DNA of 64,000 bases from Gnetum montanum (GCA_015680685.1 MNCI01013584.1:614454-678453); one strand, 5' to 3'. Numbered from the stretch's first letter, positions 12,516 to 24,656 are shown. Made by a program: numbers and translations. Notes: generated by a model not told the origin, from the sequence alone.

Positions 12516-13420
12516 TCACTTGTGCAGATTCTTCTTAATATTTGCAAAATTAGGGATTGAGTAAGGCCTACTTTGCACAAGCTTGTATTCGCCATTCCCT
12601 TTGCTTAAAATGTTAAAAAGGAGTTCATCCCATAATGTATTACATTGCTTCTCATTTTCATCATTGGTTATCTTGGGGTTTTGCTCTTCATGGTGAGGAG
12701 CTTCTTCTTGAAGCTCCATTTCAAACCCCTATTCTATGCCAACATTATTGATAGCTAGGGGAGCTGTGTTGTTACCATGAATGGTGATTTCACCTCCCTC
12801 ATAAGGAAGGTGAATTTATTAATGGATGGATGAGGAGATAGCTCATAATTGAGCCAACCAAGATATTCCTAGGATAAGGTTGAACCCTTGTGTCTCTTCT
12901 ACCACCAAGAATTTTACGGTTGTAGGAAATTATTCTTTGGCTACAAAATCTATGGAGATAGACCCCTTAACCACAACTCTTGATCCATTGAAGGACTTAA
13001 GAGGTATGGTGATCATAGGTTGTACCTACTCAGTTAAGCCTAAGCATTCAACAATGGTACATGGGATGATGTTGGTTGCTACTCCATCATCAACATGCAC
13101 CTAATGTATTTTAAATTATCTTATGCATATGGTTATGAATAAAGGGGTTGTAGTTACCTCATCATTCTAGGGATTAAGCTTAATTTTAGTATCGTGAAAT
13201 GTCAATGGTGAGGGAGGAATCATCACTACATGAATGGCTTTCTCATTAGTAGGGATATCCTCACTAACTAGTATGGAGGTCAACATTTTGACTAGCACCT
13301 CATGATGTTTGATGGAGGTCATGATTAGGACATATAGACTTAAGGTTGTATTTTTTTGCTTCAATGATTGCCTAACTTGGTCCATGGCACTAAGGAATTT
13401 TTTGTCATTGGCCATGGGCT
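12516..13420 (-). pseudogene. Protease region of element A gag-pro (decayed)
   Basis: Minus-strand reading begins with LSAMDQVRQSLKQKNTTLSL and SILVSEDIPTNEKAIHVVM. It continues past a frame change through a VHVDDGVATN catalytic segment and ends with LLFNILSKGNGEYKLV and a stop at 12516. It matches the protease of B in order, including the same terminal stop, so gag-pro was a separate ORF that ends before the antisense block. The retroviral-type aspartic protease signature is D-D-G. Stops and frameshifts make this copy inactive. Confidence 0.75.
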
Positions 13421-14889
13421 TGTCACCTCAGTTATGCTTTACTTCCTTCATGCATCCCAAAATGCAAACTTTAGCTTTAGGCTGTGGCTCTTTTTGGTTG
13501 TTTTGGTTGTGGGATTTAGTGTCCTCTTATGGCTTGTTGGTTAAAGGAGATGAAGTAGAGGAGGTCATAGGTATAGCTGAAATGGGAGTGAGCTTTAGTG
13601 GGCCCACTTCCTTTTGTATCTCCATTTGTTTATCTCCCTTGTTGTCAAGCTTATGCTTATGCTTCTTGCTTTGGTTGGTTGAAATTTTTTGGTTGTTAGT
13701 TGTTGGCTGTAAGAAAGAGGTAGTTACATTGGCTACCATAGGGGATGTTGTGTAGTTGTTTGGGCTATAGCTGTTTGGCTTGTATTGGGTTGAGGAACTT
13801 TTATGACAAAATATTTCCTTAGGGACATTTGTGATGGTACTCTCACAATGAAGGTAGGTCTTGAGCTATGGGAAGCCAAAGAAGCTCTTTCATTGTAGAG
13901 GGGTACTTGGATCATGAATGGTTCTCTAGTGGGTCTCTAGTTATCATTGATGTTGAATGACAAGATAACATAGGGGCTATCATTAGCTTTCAAAAGGTCT
14001 TTATAGACCTGCATTGATTTCTTTGGTAACCAAACTTGGTTAGAAGCATCTAAGACCAGTTCCTCCATATCTATCATCTTTTTTAGGTCATCCTTCAATG
14101 TGAGGCATAAGTTTGTACCATGACTAGGTAGTTGATGATAGTGGCAAAAGCAATCAAGCTTAAAGTATTTAGGCAAATAAGGGTCATCCTTCATTGCCCA
14201 AGTAGGATCCTTGGCTATTTTTCATAGTTGCTTATGTTTCTTTTGAGGAGCTTTGGTCATTTGTTTATGTTGTATGTGTCCACTTCTTAACATTTGATCT
14301 AGTAATTTGGATGGTTTTAGTGGCAATGTAGTATATGTAGATCTATCCTTTCTTTCAAAGTTAGGTCTACTTGCTGTTGATGAAGTGGTCCCAAAATTTG
14401 ATGGTTGGTCACTGTAGTCATTGGTGGGGGCCTTGGGAGCCGGGGGGGGGGGGGGGGGGGGANCCTTTGGCCCTTTGCTCATGGTCTTGGCTTCTTTGGT
14501 TACAGTTGCTATAGTAGTGTTGTTTTGTTTGATCTTTTCTTTGTCTCTTCAAGCATGTCAGTTTTTATATGATATATAGGATAGATCATGGTTGGCTTAT
14601 GCAGCATCCTCTATGTTTTTAGTTTGGGAGAACACTTGGCTATGGGATTGTGGATCAAGGTAGTAGAGTTTAGACATGATGAAATCATTGATTGCTCCCT
14701 TGAATATGGATAACAAGTGGGCTTTAGCTATGGGCTTTGTTATTTCTTTCAATAGTCCATTCCACCACTAAATGAATTTTTGTACAAGTCCTAAGGGCCC
14801 TTGCTTAACCTTCATGAGTTGGTCAAGTGTCATGTTAGGCTTCAAGTTATAATCAAAGCAGTTGACAAACTAGGCTACTAAGTCTTCTA
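13421..14889 (-). pseudogene. C-terminal part of element A gag (decayed, cut by element B)
   Basis: From 14889 leftward the minus strand reads capsid-like residues (FDYNLKPNMTLDQLM, KLYYLDPQS), a proline run over an N-containing poly-G/C tract near 14440-14463, RPNFERKDRSTYTTLPLKPS and a zinc-knuckle-like CHYHQLPSHGTNLC (13937-14194). Each matches gag of B. The other half lies at 33059-34307. The sequence joins across the insertion (SISSL on one side, EDL on the other), which shows that B landed in this gene. Confidence 0.82.
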
Positions 14890-14894
14890 GAGAG
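14890..14894. repeat. Target-site duplication of element B, left copy (GAGAG)
   Basis: GAGAG directly precedes the left LTR and is repeated at 33054-33058 after the right LTR, as expected for gypsy integration with a 5-bp duplication. Confidence 0.92.
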
Positions 14895-15015
14895 TGAAAC
14901 ACCACAAAATTCGGAGCTTAGTACTTGCCCAACACCAAACAGGACCCTGGAACTCATGAATGACGCCGGCTGCATGATCGCACCACTTAGTTTTTTTTGC
15001 TAAGTACATAGTGCC

Positions 15016-15123
15016 AGCGTATACACTCCAGCGTATACGTCCTACACTTCAGCGTATACGCCCGACACTTCAGTGTATACGCCTGGCTCTCCAGCGTATA
15101 CGCCCGGCTCTCCAGCGTACACT
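15016..15123 (+). repeat. 21-bp phased GCGTATACGC palindrome array in the 5' LTR of B
   Basis: Copies of AGCGTATACG or close variants start at 15016, 15030, 15051, 15072, 15093 and 15114, so the last four steps are exactly 21 bases, about two helical turns. The core GCGTATACGC is its own reverse complement. Further copies follow to about 15357, and the array is repeated in the 3' LTR. Such phasing would place bound factors on the same face of the DNA, which is inference. Confidence 0.85.
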
Positions 15124-15411
15124 CCCAGGTACTGCAGATATACATGCCTGACGACAGGATCTCCAATGACAGCATGAAGATAACACTGAAGAGCAAGGAT
15201 TGAAGCAAGTGGACATCCTTCGGCGTATGCGCTCGGCGTGTACTCCCTACATCCATCAGCGTATACGCCCAGCGCTCAGCATCTCCACCCAGTTCACACC
15301 CAGCATTTTCAGCGTATATGCCCAGCGTATACGTCGACCTGATGCGGCGTATACGCCTAGCAGTTGTAACATTTTGTATATTTGTAAAGTATATGCACCC
15401 GGTCAACGCGC

Positions 15412-15455
15412 CACGTGTCTCCCATCCCGAGTCTAGCGTAACAACCTGTATAAAA
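15412..15455 (+). promoter_or_regulatory. Core promoter of the element B 5' LTR (G-box and TATA)
   Basis: CACGTG (15412-15417) lies 32 bases before TATAAAA (15449-15455). The same pair occurs in the 3' LTR (TATAAAA at 32458-32464). The position near the LTR middle fits a U3/R boundary soon after. The transcription start was not assigned. Confidence 0.6.
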
Positions 15456-16048
15456 CCCCTATTTTTCCACTTCATCCAGACGTTTTTGCAAAATCTCGGA
15501 GCACACCAGAGAACATTTACGCTGCGCAAAAGAGCAGAAAACCTTCTTATGCTGGGAAGCCCTGCATGCTACGGATCTAGTCTCTTACGCTCCGCTCACC
15601 CTGCAAACCATCTGAGTCACCTCTGTGTACACTGGGGCTTTTCGTCTGCCTTGTGTTCCCACAACTGCGCTAGACCGGTGCACTGTACTTTGACTTTGTA
15701 ATTCCATTGTTTCATTCGCTGCAAGTTCTTTTACAGTTTTACGTCAATTTGGCCCACACCTCATTTACGTCTTTTTATGCTCGTGTTTCGTTTGCATCCG
15801 TTTACGTTTCACGCTATTTTTGTTGTTTACGCCTGCACGCCATATACGCATAACCCAGCGTATAGCATTTTGCGTAAGCGTGGGGAAATCCTTGTTTGAT
15901 CCATGTGCGGACCACCCAAGGTACTCTACCTTTGCTGCATTCCAGCTCTCCTTCAGGCGAAGGCAGGGTCTTCTGTACACATCCTACGATCCCGCGGCCT
16001 CTGTTTTTCCTTCCAGCTGGAGACCGACGATTTCAGGCAGTACAGAAA

Positions 16049-16066
16049 TTGGCGCTAGAAGGAGGG
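16049..16066 (+). other. Primer-binding site of element B
   Basis: TTGGCGCTAGAAGGAGGG begins four bases after the LTR end. Element A has TTGGTGCTAGAAGGAAGG and C has CTGGTGCTAGAAGTAGGG at the same spot, so all three appear to use one tRNA species. It is not the common initiator-Met site, and I could not name the tRNA. Confidence 0.75.
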
Positions 16067-16847
16067 CCTCCTTGAAACCCTTACCCGCAACTCCCAGCGT
16101 ATACGCTGTTAAGCGTCTATGCCGCTAACAGTACACTGCCCCAACTTTCCCAGCGTTTATGTTGTTCGGTTCGAAAACCCAAACCGCAATTGTCCAGCGT
16201 ATACGCTGCACGGCGTTTACGTCCTAAAAACCTGCTACATCTATTTTACGTTCATCTGTTTTACGCTCTCTACTGTTTACGCTACAACATGCTTTACGTG
16301 CCTGTCCTTACGCCGGGGTTGGCCTTTACGCGGAGCCCGTTTCACTGTGAACTGTTTACACTGTGAATTTTACGCTGCAAATTGTTTACGCTGCAACCCA
16401 TTGTACGCTCGCCTGTTTTGCGCTACCTTCCATTTTACGCTCTGGCCTGTTTTACGCTGAGCTTGTGTTTACGTAGAGTTTCACGTTCATCTGTTTTACG
16501 CTAAACACCAGTTTTACGCTAAGTAGTCCTTTACGCTGCAACTTATCTTACATTCTTATGTTACGCTGATCACCTCTTTTACTCTGTACGCTGCTCGCTG
16601 TCTTACGCTCTTATTTTACGCTGTCCCACTTTACGCTGACCCATCCTACATCTTATACGCTTTCCAGCGTCTACGTTGCCCATACACTGCACACATTGTG
16701 TACGCTGTATACGCTGCACACGTTGTATACGCTGTACACGCTGTATACGCTGATACCATACACTGTCCTTTGAAGCGTATACATTGCACACCACATTACA
16801 GAGCAACTCCGGTTTTCCAGACTTACTCCTATCCGTGACATAGCATC
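16067..16847 (+). repeat. Element B leader with TTTACGCTG-type repeats
   Basis: The untranslated leader is filled with ttacgct and cagcgtatacgct words, for example gtatacgctgtacacgctgt near 16720-16745. They belong to the same TACGC vocabulary as the LTR. Long reading frames here on either strand follow the repeat and are not genes. Confidence 0.7.
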
Positions 16848-19800
16848 ATGAACCCTGTTAACAACACCGTTGTCCCTGCTTAGACCACTGCCATGGACAC
16901 CATAGCTGTCTAACAGCCTGTACCACAACACCTAGGAATGCAACCCGCAGCGGGTCCCCGCCGATCCCTAAGGCCGCAAGGGAGGGACCCAGCCTCTAAC
17001 ATCATTACCCAGGACCAATACAACTTTATCTGTATTAAGATACAAGCTGACCTGGTTGTTGATCAAGCTGAACTGGAGGTGAAGAGGCAGTTTGAGCTGT
17101 ATTACAGGGGGGGACGAGAGTTCATCCCTGTCCCGTACAACGTAATTCCCATTCCTGAATAATATTCGGAACTCATCACACAACTCCTCCTTCAAAGGAA
17201 CAATTTGTTGGACCAGCCCACACAGGAGCCCCAACCAGAGGATGAGGATGAGTTTGCCGCTCCATCCGAGCAAGGAGAGTCGTTCCATACCTTAAGCCCT
17301 CAAGCACAGGTCAACCCCATCTTCCATCCTGGCACAGGGGAACTCATGCCCTTGCACCACCTTAGATTCATCCAGGCTCAACAGCCACCGTCGGAAACAG
17401 CAGTAGTCCACGCCCCTCTTCCGAGTGATCACCAACCTAACACCTTCCCACTCGCGCTCATCCCCACAGCTGCGGTAGGCCCATCCTCACAAGTGCAGCC
17501 ACCTATCAATAATATGGGAGCAACACCCCCACCAAGGGTGATAGGGATGCCACACATGATTCCGGCATCCACATCCGCCCACTTCATACCACACCTCCAA
17601 ACACACGATTCCCCAAGTAGTCGTAGCCCAATAGGGAGTCCCTGCCCACAACGTGGCAGGGCAATGGCCAGCAAGGGGAGCGCCGTCGCACCAAGTTCCC
17701 CATTACCATACACCACCCCACGCGATTCCACCAATCAATGTTCCCCAAGCACAACCCCAGCTGTAGCAACACCAACAACAACACTTTCCCTACCACGTGC
17801 CACCTGTAGCGCCGCCCACCACAACCTTTCCACAAGCACCCGCGCAGCTGTCAGCCCTTCCACCTAACATGCAATAATTTAGCTTGTACAGCATACCACA
17901 ACCCCAAGCCGCTGCATCACCGAGCACCCAAGACTGGGTGGACGCCAAAAAGATAATGCAAGAGCTTACCGAAGAGGTAAAACACCTCAAAACGGCCACT
18001 GAGGGAGAGTTAAAGGTAGTGGATTTCTACAACGATGACCCTATCAGCTCTTCGGTCCCACCTCTCACCTTACCTAAAGGTGTCCCCTTGCCCACATTAA
18101 CCAAGTACGAAGGGGAGACCGATCCCAACGTGCACCTTATAACATTCAGGCTAGAATGCGCGCTGCTCCAGGCTTGGTCCCACTCCATCCTTCGAGTATT
18201 TCCCATGTCTCTCGCAGGGAGAGCACTCAACTGGTACCAGGCCCTGCCTAGGAACTCTATTTTCTCTTTGGATGATCTTTTATGCCAGTTTGTGACCTGG
18301 TTCAAGTACAACTTGAAACCCAAGGCCACACTGGATGGCCTCATGCAGATCGAGCAAGCGCCGCTTGAACTTGCGCAGAAGTTTATTCAGAGATGGAGTG
18401 CGGCTGTCAACGAGCTGCACGAACCAATCTCTCCAACCTATTTGCTTACAATTTTGAAAGGGGCGGTCAATGATTTCTTTAAGTCCAAACTTTATTACCT
18501 CAATGCACGTGATGTGAATCAGACATTTTTACAGATCAGAAACATAGAGGAAGCGGTTCAAAACAGCCATGACCCGGCGTACTTGGCCTTCAAAAATCAA
18601 CATACTAAAAAGGATAAAGAGAAGGCCAAGACAACTATAGCAGCAATAGCGGGAACCCAGCAAACGAACACCACACATCAACAAAGACAGCCCGCAACCA
18701 CCACTAACTACTATCAGCCCGCCCCCACAACAACCCCAGAGTCATCATCACAGAACCAGACGAACCGTGCACGTAATTTCGAGAGGAAGGAACCCTCTCA
18801 GTACACGCCTTTACCGATGAAACCGTCCCAGCTCTTTGACCAACTCTTAAAGGCTGGGTTGATGCAACATAAGCAATTATCCCCCGTGGCCATCCAAAGA
18901 CATGAACAGTTCTGCCAACTCATACAGAACCCAAGCCTGGCAACCCTGGCTGTGCCACCCGTGCCCAAAGGATTCAGGATGGATCACTTCTGCGACTACC
19001 ATCAACATAATGGGCATGGAACGGATTACTGCTTCACCTTGAAGCAGGACATCCAGCGGATGATTGATGATGGTAAAATCACGTTTGACGGGGCTAATTC
19101 CGTCCAACCGCAAAATCAAACCATGGGGGTGTACAAAGATCCCTTGAACACTAATGAGGTAGCATATGTAATCGACGCAATCTATTGTGACGAAGATTCT
19201 GACACACCCCGTATCAACACCATCTACCCTGAAAATAAGCAGGAAACATTTGGCAAGCCGTTCGTGGTTCAGATTCCTCCCGCTGCGTCTGCACCTGCAT
19301 CTCAATCATCCCACGCCCCGCAGCGACCATACGTGGTCCGAGTCCCCCTGACCGTGCCCACCCCCAACATCACGACACGCCAAAAATCATACGTGGTGCG
19401 CATCCCTCCGGTCAATCCCGATGATACACCAACCCCTCATGCTCGGCCTACCCATTTCGTAGTCCAAGTACTATCCGCTGTTGCAACGACGAAGATCCAA
19501 CCTCCGCAAAGACCAACCCCGTACGTCATCAGGATACCTGGAAAGACTCCTGCCCAGTCATATCCAACCGTCCACCCGCAACCCCGTCCAGCTCCATACG
19601 TTGTAAAGGTCCCAGGGAAATCCCAGGCTCCGAGGCCAACTCCACCTCCGCGTAACACATGAGAATGCCTAGTAGACAGACTTACACGTGAGCGCATGGA
19701 GAAGGAACGCCAACGGCTTGCCATGGTCCCACCCAAACCAACTCCACTTAACTCCATGCCCATGTCATCATCCAATGATCGACCGAACACGGGAAACAAC

Positions 19801-19980
19801 GGTGAGTCATCCGAAACACAAGAACCGCATAAAATGGCAGGTCCTAACAATAACAACAAACCACCAAAACGTGAAATAAAACTATTGGGTCTAATGGACC
19901 CAATCACTGCTAATAAAAATGTCCCTGATAGTAGAGATTTTGCAACGGCCCTAACACAAGTTACTCAAGCCCTAAAATAG
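16848..19980 (+). pseudogene. gag of element B (decayed)
   Basis: I place the start at ATG 16848, in frame with RRSLRPQG and QDQYNFICIKIQADL, which match the N-termini of A (34307) and C (63001). A long Pro/Ser/Thr linker follows. The capsid domain (about 18090-18600: YEGETDPNVHLITFRLECAL, FPMSLAGRALNWYQALP, KLYYLNARD) is the retrotransposon gag type. A knuckle-like CDYHQHNGHGTDYC lies near 18990. Repeated Pro-rich YVVRVP/YVVRIP motifs fill 19260-19620. In-frame stops near 16881, 16908, 17160, 17875, 19660 and 19978 and one frameshift near 17650-17700 break it. Confidence 0.88.
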
Positions 19981-20955
19981 AAAAACACCTCATTAAGCTT
20001 GTATGACTTGGTCTTAACATCCCAGACTCATCGGGAAGCTCTGGTGCACATGCTCACATTGATCTCGGTTAGTGAGGACTTGCCCCCCAATGAACCGGCC
20101 ATTCATGCTGTAATGTATCCATCTCACGGTGCCGTTCCTAAGCCCTTGAGCTTCTATGACGAGAACATCAAAGTAGACAAGAAGACGGGCGAGGCCACAA
20201 GAATCCCTATGTTCATAACTATACATTTAAACCAATTCAAAATACATAGGGTACATGTAGATGATGGGGCAGCCACCAACGTCGTACCATATCCTATCAT
20301 TGAACAATTGGGGCTCACCGACCTAATCAAACCTACGACAACAACATGCTTAAAGTCCTTCAGTGGGTCACGCGTATTAGTCAAAGGCACGGTAACCCTA
20401 GACTTCGTAGCGGGAGATTAGTTCCCCACATCTGCTAACTTCCTCATCATCGATGAAATGCTGGGATTCAACCTAATACTAGGAAGTCCCTGGTTGGCCC
20501 AACTGAGAGCTGTGTCCTCCCCTATATATCAGGAGATTTGCCTACCCTACAAGGGTGGTGAAATCATCATACATGGGGAAGCAGCCTCTCCCCTCATTTC
20601 ATCGCACACAGACGAGGACCGAGGCTCCGAGGTTGAACTCGACAAGCCTGGTCAAAAGGACTCAAACACAATGCAACTGGTGAGTAGTGAACCTTCGAAT
20701 ACGGGACAAGAGCCTAAAGCCAAAATACCTGCGTTTAACACTGTACACGCACCACCTCATGAAAAAACGAATACAGAAACAACGACCGACATTGAGGCAC
20801 CTAAAAGTATTGATATCGAAAACATTCTAACGGATGTCTCCTGGATTGAATTGCCATTCAACGTGATTAGCGAAGGAGATGGAGAATACAAAATCATACC
20901 AGTCGATACACTCCCTGAAACAAAAATGAAGAAAATCAAGAAACAACTAAAATGA
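19981..20955 (+). pseudogene. Protease and end of gag-pro ORF of element B
   Basis: It continues in the same frame as gag. It reads LTLISVSEDLPPNEPAIHAV, then VHVDDGAATNVVPYPIIEQL (aspartic protease active site as D-D-G-A) and GFNLILGSPWLAQL, and ends after an acidic tail with KKIKKQLK and a stop at 20955. A stop at 20419 interrupts it. The same C-terminal end is seen in A (12516), so the ORF boundary is real and protease is not joined to RT. The protein would mature Gag and Pol. Confidence 0.85.
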
Positions 20956-20956
20956 A

Positions 20957-21290
20957 ACGCTACAACGTCCGGAACGACGCTAAACTACGAATAGTCCGAA
21001 ATGACGTTAAACTATAACTCGTCCGAAATGACGCTAAACTACGATAAAACCCAAAAAAATAAGAGAAAAACACAAAGAAATAATAATAAACAATGAAAAC
21101 AAAATTTTTTTTTTAACACCTTGTCCGGAAAGACGTTAAACTATCATGTCCACGATGACATAAAACTAGCCACGATCAGAAATGGTCAGTCAATTACATG
21201 ACATATTATTCGGCCGCGTTGGGGCCCAAAATGACCTTAAACTACGCATTAGGGCCGAAATGGCCTTAAACTAGTGCAAATCTTGTTCTC
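20957..21290 (+). repeat. Boundary repeat cluster after gag-pro (element B)
   Basis: Units such as gtccgaaatgacgttaaact and gggccgaaatggccttaaac occur about seven times between the gag-pro stop and the 3' end of the antisense gene. The matching cluster in A is 12176-12335. The remainder to 21505 is AT-rich and shows nothing else. Confidence 0.7.
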
Positions 21291-21705
21291 CTACATATCG
21301 TTTACCATTACTTCTGTGCATTGCATTTAAATGAAAAAGCAAACCAAAAATACTTTAGTATCATGTCGTGTGTGCAAACAAATTAAAAACAAAACAAAAC
21401 AATATTTTATTCATGCCACATTTTACAATCGTTCCTGTTATGTTCAACATTTTTCAATTACAATTCCTGTGTCAAACAACAAAAACCAAAAAAACTACAA
21501 AAACACTAAGCGTCCGTGATAGGAGGATCATCTCCTTTAAAACCACCCGTGTCAGGGGCCCCTGCTCTGCTGGGGCCAGCCTTGTGAGTATCATCGCCAC
21601 CCTCATGCTAAGAACACCAAAAACAAACAACCAACATGAAATAAGCAGATGCCAGACATTTTAAACATTATCCAATAAATTAACTTCATAAAGACAAAAC
21701 GTTAC

Positions 21706-22493
21706 CATAGGGGATCCCCCTAAGCCAAACTCCAGCCGACGAAGGATTTCTTCCTTTGGAACGCTGGCCCAATCTGTTCCATCTAGGCCTAAGTCAACAT
21801 TTGCCAAAGCCTTGCCTTTGTCGACCGCTGACCAGGTAGGGCGTTTCAGAGGAAATTCACCTACCGACACCTCCCCAGAAGCAGTTGTGATGACCCTCTT
21901 AGGTGATTCCATCTCCACAGTTGTGTTTTGGGCAAAGGTATCGAAGCCGGAACGCAAACCCAAACCCTCCACAAACATCTCCAGTTGCCGCTTTTTGATA
22001 GATACCTCTTTCAGCGACTTCTTGTACTGATGTTTATGGTTCTTCTCATCCTGACCCCACTTGTGAACCTTGGAAGTGAAAGCCTTCCAATCTTGACACT
22101 TAAGATTCAGGAGATCAACTTGAGCTTTGCATTCCGCTATTCTTCGAGTCAGTGACGCATGACGATTCAGAAGGTTCCAATACCTTGTGTACGTAATCTC
22201 CGAGGTTCGCCAAGAATGATCTACACTTAGTCTAGCAGCAGCAAACTCGTATTGAGCCTTTAAATCGTCACGCTCCTTTGTTACGGCAGAGACTTCCTTT
22301 TCCTTTGCCTGTACTTGAAGCCACAACTGTTCAACAGAACGTCTACAAGTCCACAACGACTTGGCATTGTGTGCAAGGCTTTCTGCAACCCCTTCATAAA
22401 CAGGCCTTGGCACCTGTTCTACTTCTGGGGAGAGTGTAGTTAGGCTTTCCATACTGATGCTCTCAGAGGGATCCCATCTTAGTTTAGCGCTTA
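21706..22493 (-). other. Coiled-coil region of the antisense gene (exon 7)
   Basis: About 260 residues rich in Lys, Glu, Gln and Leu (VEQLWLQVQAKEKEVSAVTK, RIAECKAQVDLLNLKCQDWK, KKSLKEVSIKKRQLEMFVEG) suggest an extended coiled coil. A conserved tail follows (KALANVDLGLDGTDWASVPK) that matches FDILFGIDLGDVDWV in element A. A dimeric or scaffold role is inference. The acceptor of this exon is GG instead of AG, which may be a late mutation. Confidence 0.6.
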
Positions 22494-23182
22494 CCCACGC
22501 AAAGAACACGAACATTAAAATGGTACACATAAGACACGAAGTGCCTAATCTTTAAATGATTCATACCTATATCAGGATGGACTTCTTGGAGATGCTCAAT
22601 AACTTCTTCTGCAATCCCATCCACAAAATCTGACTTATTTGGCATTTCTGACCAAATAAGCGGCTGACGGGTACGGGAAGAGCTAACCTCAGCGGTCCCT
22701 TCAGGGGGAACCGTCTTCATGGGAATGTCCAACCGTACCGTCCTGGTATTGCTGCCTTCATCTAAGCCAAAAACACAAAAATAAATAAAGAATAAAGAAA
22801 AAGTAGGAGTCACAATTAATATAATAAAAACTAGCTAGAAGCGAAGACATACCTTGATCCTTGTCACCTTCTGGGGGATCGCCCAAATCCAAGTCACCCT
22901 TAAGGAAGCTACTGAACATTTGGTTGATAGCGTCTTGGTCGTCTAAGGGTGCAGTTTCAGTAGTCCTCTCCGTTAATGGCTCCGTTCCCCTGCCTTGGCT
23001 CTTCTCCGGGCTTTCCTCCCCATGGTTTTTCTCGGTACGTGTTTCCTCCTCCTCTCTGATGGTCTCCAAGGCCTGTTTCCTCACTGCCCCAAACCGAAAA
23101 CAATAACGACATATAAGCAATTAAAGCAAGAGCTATAAATGAATGAAAACAATGCAATAACAAGCGGATGAGTTTCGCTTAC

Positions 23183-24579
23183 CAGGTATCTTGAAGCGTA
23201 TCCGCTTCACGCGTGGCTAGTTTATCTCAGCGACTTCCTCCGTGGTGCGTTCAGGTCTTTTCAACTTTGACTTGGCTTCACCAATGGTTTCTTTAATAAC
23301 CCGCTCAGCCCGCTTGGCGGTTAAAGGTACATCTGCGGGCTCCACCCCCAGACTATCCCGTGTGTGGATGGAACCGCCAGATGATCCTCCGGTGGTAATA
23401 GATACAGACTCGTTGATACCTTCTGGGGCATCCTGCGACTTGGCAGTTGCGTACAAGTGTTTGACCCATGGGCGGGATAGTTGACCCTGATCCCGTAGGA
23501 CAAACTTGTTGTCCGCATGCACCACAAGAAACTCGGCAAAATGGCGAAGATAGCTGGCGAAGAAGGCGAAAGTGAAGTGCGATTCTGCTTCGATGTTTGA
23601 GCGCAACTGAACTATCTTCTTATGCATGCCCACCAACAAAAACTAAGCCCAGTTATACCGCATGCCAGTTTCTAAGATAGCCCACATGATGCGTACCGCC
23701 TCCACCCCAAAACTTTGCACCTAAGAAAGGGTTTTGGGAAACACCCGTGCTCGAAACAGGGGATACAACTCATTCACCTCAACAACCTTTGACTTCCCCT
23801 GCATTGGGAACCCCTTGGTGCTTTTCTTCACACCAAGCCAGGACTCCAGTTCACGGATCGTTTGGAGCTCTTTGTGAGACCTGTCCAACACTACGGGTAG
23901 GCCATCTATCAGCATGCCAAATAAGTTAGAAAATAATACAGGTGATAGATGAAACACCACCTTGACACCCTTAATCCGGGTGCTGTACTGAGAGACAGAC
24001 TCATTGAAAGAGTCCACGATCCCTATCATCTCCCCAATTGAGACATTAGGGCTTGGCGTCATAAAAATTTCTAGGAGACCTGCATCATCCAAGCAACGAG
24101 TGAGGGCAGGCGGAGCACGCTCACGTAGCCACTTCTGCGCTTTTGCTACCTCCCCGAACTTCATTGACAAAGTTGTCTCAGTCCGGCCTGTTGTCACGGT
24201 ATCCCCACCGGAAGGTACATCAACTGTTAAAGCAAGTTAAAACGACCACATCAACCTCCTGACCCCGAAGTAGTTGAACAAATCCACTAACGCATTTAAT
24301 ACATGATATTACTCACCGTCAGTGGAAGATCTGGAAGTGCTGCCAAAGCTATCTGGAAAGACTAGCCCCTGATCTGTCCAGTCTTCATGGAGCCACCCAC
24401 GGGCCTTACACATTGCAAAGGCCCTAGAAAACTGATTATGGAAACAAACCATTGAGCCCTTTGTTTGAGCCAGTACGGCCCCGAGAAGAGTGGGGCCCAT
24501 CATAAAGGCCTCCAGAGCGACGCGAGCGAGGGCTATCCCTTCATCCTCAATCAGAGTCCCATCTGGGTTGGTCTTTGGC
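23183..24579 (-). other. Middle region of the antisense gene (exons 3-4)
   Basis: Exon 3 encodes a helical stretch (DEGIALARVALEAF, FSRAFAMCKARGWLHEDW). Exon 4 encodes KFGEVAKAQKWLRE, LLEIFMTPSPNVSIGEMIGI, VSQYSTRIKGVKVVFHLSPV, SNLFGMLIDGL and, past two stops, FAFFASYLRHFAEFLVV and LSRPWVKHLYATAK. The run of a residue stretch, then KGVKVVF, then a short NLFG segment resembles the plant transposon-protein domain found in extra ORFs of large gypsy elements. That comparison is weak and from memory. Element A has recognisable equivalents of every segment. Confidence 0.5.
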
Positions 24580-24656
24580 CTGTAACTAAACGCATGTTAA
24601 AACAAAAATTAACATCAAACGACGATCGATGAAGCAAGAAAGTCAAATGGTTTTAC

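Larger units (their letters stand above)
14895..16044 (+). repeat. Element B 5' LTR
   Basis: Starts TGAAACACCACAAAATTC and ends CAGGCAGTACA. The other copy is 31904-33053 and has the same length. It contains phased GCGTATACGC palindromes, a CACGTG box and TATAAAA. The similar starts of the A and C LTRs tie the three elements together. Confidence 0.95.

Noticed and set aside
13309-13755. 148-residue plus-strand frame, hydrophobic
   Set aside because: It overlaps the decayed gag-pro of A on the opposite strand and matches nothing else. Its Leu/Phe richness is the reverse reading of Gln/Lys-rich gag.
14987-15529. 180-residue minus-strand frame with repeated AYTLES/AYTLKC
   Set aside because: It lies wholly in the 5' LTR of B and is the translation of the palindrome array. 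The same frame in the 3' LTR (31996-32265) is much shorter, so it is not a conserved gene.
17650-17867. C-terminal end of the frame 17205-17867
   Set aside because: From about 17650 the gag reading continues in another frame (PPVAPPTTTFPQAPAQ), so this end is a frameshift product.
18877-19305. 142-residue minus-strand frame
   Set aside because: Shadow of the gag of B, which is supported by homology with A.
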